Below, piece after piece: positions 62,735-64,000 of a stretch of DNA of 64,000 nucleotides; the stretch's first letter is position 1, and the number at the start of each line of letters is the position of its first letter. The position numbers and the translations under genes were made by a program. Source of the stretch: Acanthosoma haemorrhoidale (Eukaryota > Arthropoda > Insecta > Hemiptera > Acanthosomatidae); contig OV884012.1 in NCBI GenBank assembly GCA_930367205.1, positions 34,134,796 through 34,198,795 on the forward strand, read 5' to 3'. The notes under the pieces were generated by a model. The model made no database searches, was not told the origin of the DNA, and saw only the letters and a list, made by a program, of their open reading frames with translations.

Positions 62735-64000
62735 TGGTAGAGCCCTCAGCTGGGACCACACCTCAGCCTACACACTTTTAGATACCTGCCCTTAGGGAAC
62801 AAGATGGAGAACAAACAACACTTTCTTTTTCGTTCTTTTCTAAACTTGAGCCTGTTCTTTTTTATTTCCCTGTCAAGCGTAGTCTTTCAGAATTACCACA
62901 CCCCACCACCAACCTATAACCTCTTCCTTCCGGGCCTATAAATATAACTAGTCTCGCTGATATCATCTCTATGTTTGATTGTAAAAGACTCTCAAGACGG
63001 GGACAGGATAAGCAGCAACCGGCTACAGCTCAACCCAAGTATTTATAACATTTGGAATACTGTTCCAGCAACTTAAATGTATCATTGAAAAACGAAAAAA
63101 AAACAAAAAAAAAAACTAAATTTGAATCAGTATTAAGTATGTGTCAGTTTATTGGGGTACTTCAAGTATTCATTTTCTGTATCAAGGGGAATATATTTAG
63201 AATAAAAAATATTGAAAAACCAAAAAAAAATTATAATCTGGTTGTTGACATTTTGGTGGGAAACTCCTTCAACCCTGTCAAAAGCGGGAATGGGCGCTTT
63301 TTTCTCCTATCCCCGACTTCCCTTTCCGTTTGTATAAAGTCCCTTCCTGCTTCCCAAAATAATATCCTGGCAGAGGCTCCATAAAATTTTCACCAAGGCA
63401 GTGTGCGTGACTCATATATATAAACATGTACAGAGAAAGTGCTAACTTATATGTATGACAAATATTTGTAAAAGCTGGGGTGTATATTATAATTTTATGT
63501 GGATGTGTGTAAATATATAAATGTCTCATTGATTTATATGACAAAAAAAAACAATTAACAAGGTGATATCCAATGGTCGAGATAAGATCAAATAAAAATT
63601 GTAGAGTCGCAGATGGTAAATAGTGTTTTGTAGTTTTAGATATATGTAGTGTTAATATAAGAGTATATATATATAAATATATAAATAAATATATATATAA
63701 TGTGAACAGAAAAGTGAAAACTAGTGTTAGGAGCGAGTATATAAATTAAAACTTAACTACAGAGCAGAATAGGACATTTTTAAATTTGCGCAGGGATAAT
63801 GAGATTTCCTCCATCTCCCTTGGCCTTGACGGGGTGGGAAAGTAGTTTAATTTTTTAGTATTTATTTTGTTGAGAGGCCGGGGGTGGGGATGGGGCGAAT
63901 GTTATCCCTAGAGGCCACAGCGGTCTGTCAATTGTAGAGCCAGGTTCTTTTTGTACATAATCAGCGTGCTAAACTGGGGGGAATCGTGTTGACTAGGGTG
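62735..64000 (+). other. Probable 3' UTR and downstream flank of the TIA-1/Rox8 gene
   Basis: After the TGA at 62732 the sequence is moderately GC-rich to about 63040 and then AT-rich, with purine runs and a TA-rich low-complexity patch near 63664-63704. An AATAAA lies at 63591-63596. GT-rich and G-rich sequence near 63830-63980 could lie beyond the polyadenylation site. No coding region was recognised. Confidence 0.5.

Overview
The window looks like AT-rich insect nuclear DNA from one very large, intron-dominated gene on the + strand. The gene encodes the TIA-1/TIAR family RNA-binding protein (the Drosophila orthologue is Rox8). Only its 3' part is here. Four coding exons are well supported: 38502-38682 and 52880-53009 together encode RRM3, and 55044-55207 and 61055 onward encode a Q/Y/G/P-rich low-complexity tail. 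Exon phases join exactly (AG|G, phase 0, AG|C) with GT/AG splice sites. The C-terminus has two readings: a short read-through end at 61203-61205, or a spliced end in a candidate last exon at 62693-62734. The insect assignment rests on the Rox8-like [13 protein letters not shown] segment, the Jockey- and I-type non-LTR elements and the base composition. I cannot name the species.

The first 38.5 kb has no convincing host exon and is best read as the intron before the RRM3 exon; RRM1 and RRM2 should lie upstream of the window. It contains: a 5'-truncated I-superfamily retrotransposon with an 11-bp target-site duplication (9397-11128); an internally deleted antisense Jockey copy (about 32041-33720); a very short third Jockey 3' end (36516-36570); a tRNA-like relic (8979-9059); a diverged inverted repeat pair, one arm of which starts with a piggyBac-like end (20519-22145); and a GC-rich island (18599-19335) with a CRE, a TATA box and at least nine stems. 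Between 38.7 and 52.9 kb there is a second, well-delimited Jockey insertion with an 11-bp duplication (39086-39954), a diverged direct repeat pair (41167/42214) and a TA-flanked hairpin MITE candidate (45049-45316).

The AT-rich background is broken by many short GC-rich islands of 150-700 bp, several carrying C or G runs of 10-13 bases. None has an open frame I trust. They are candidates for conserved non-coding or regulatory DNA, or for old repeats. No rRNA gene, CRISPR array, operon or convincing independent protein gene was found. Beyond the TIA-1/Rox8 exons, the only protein-coding sequence I recognise is the damaged coding remains of the non-LTR elements.
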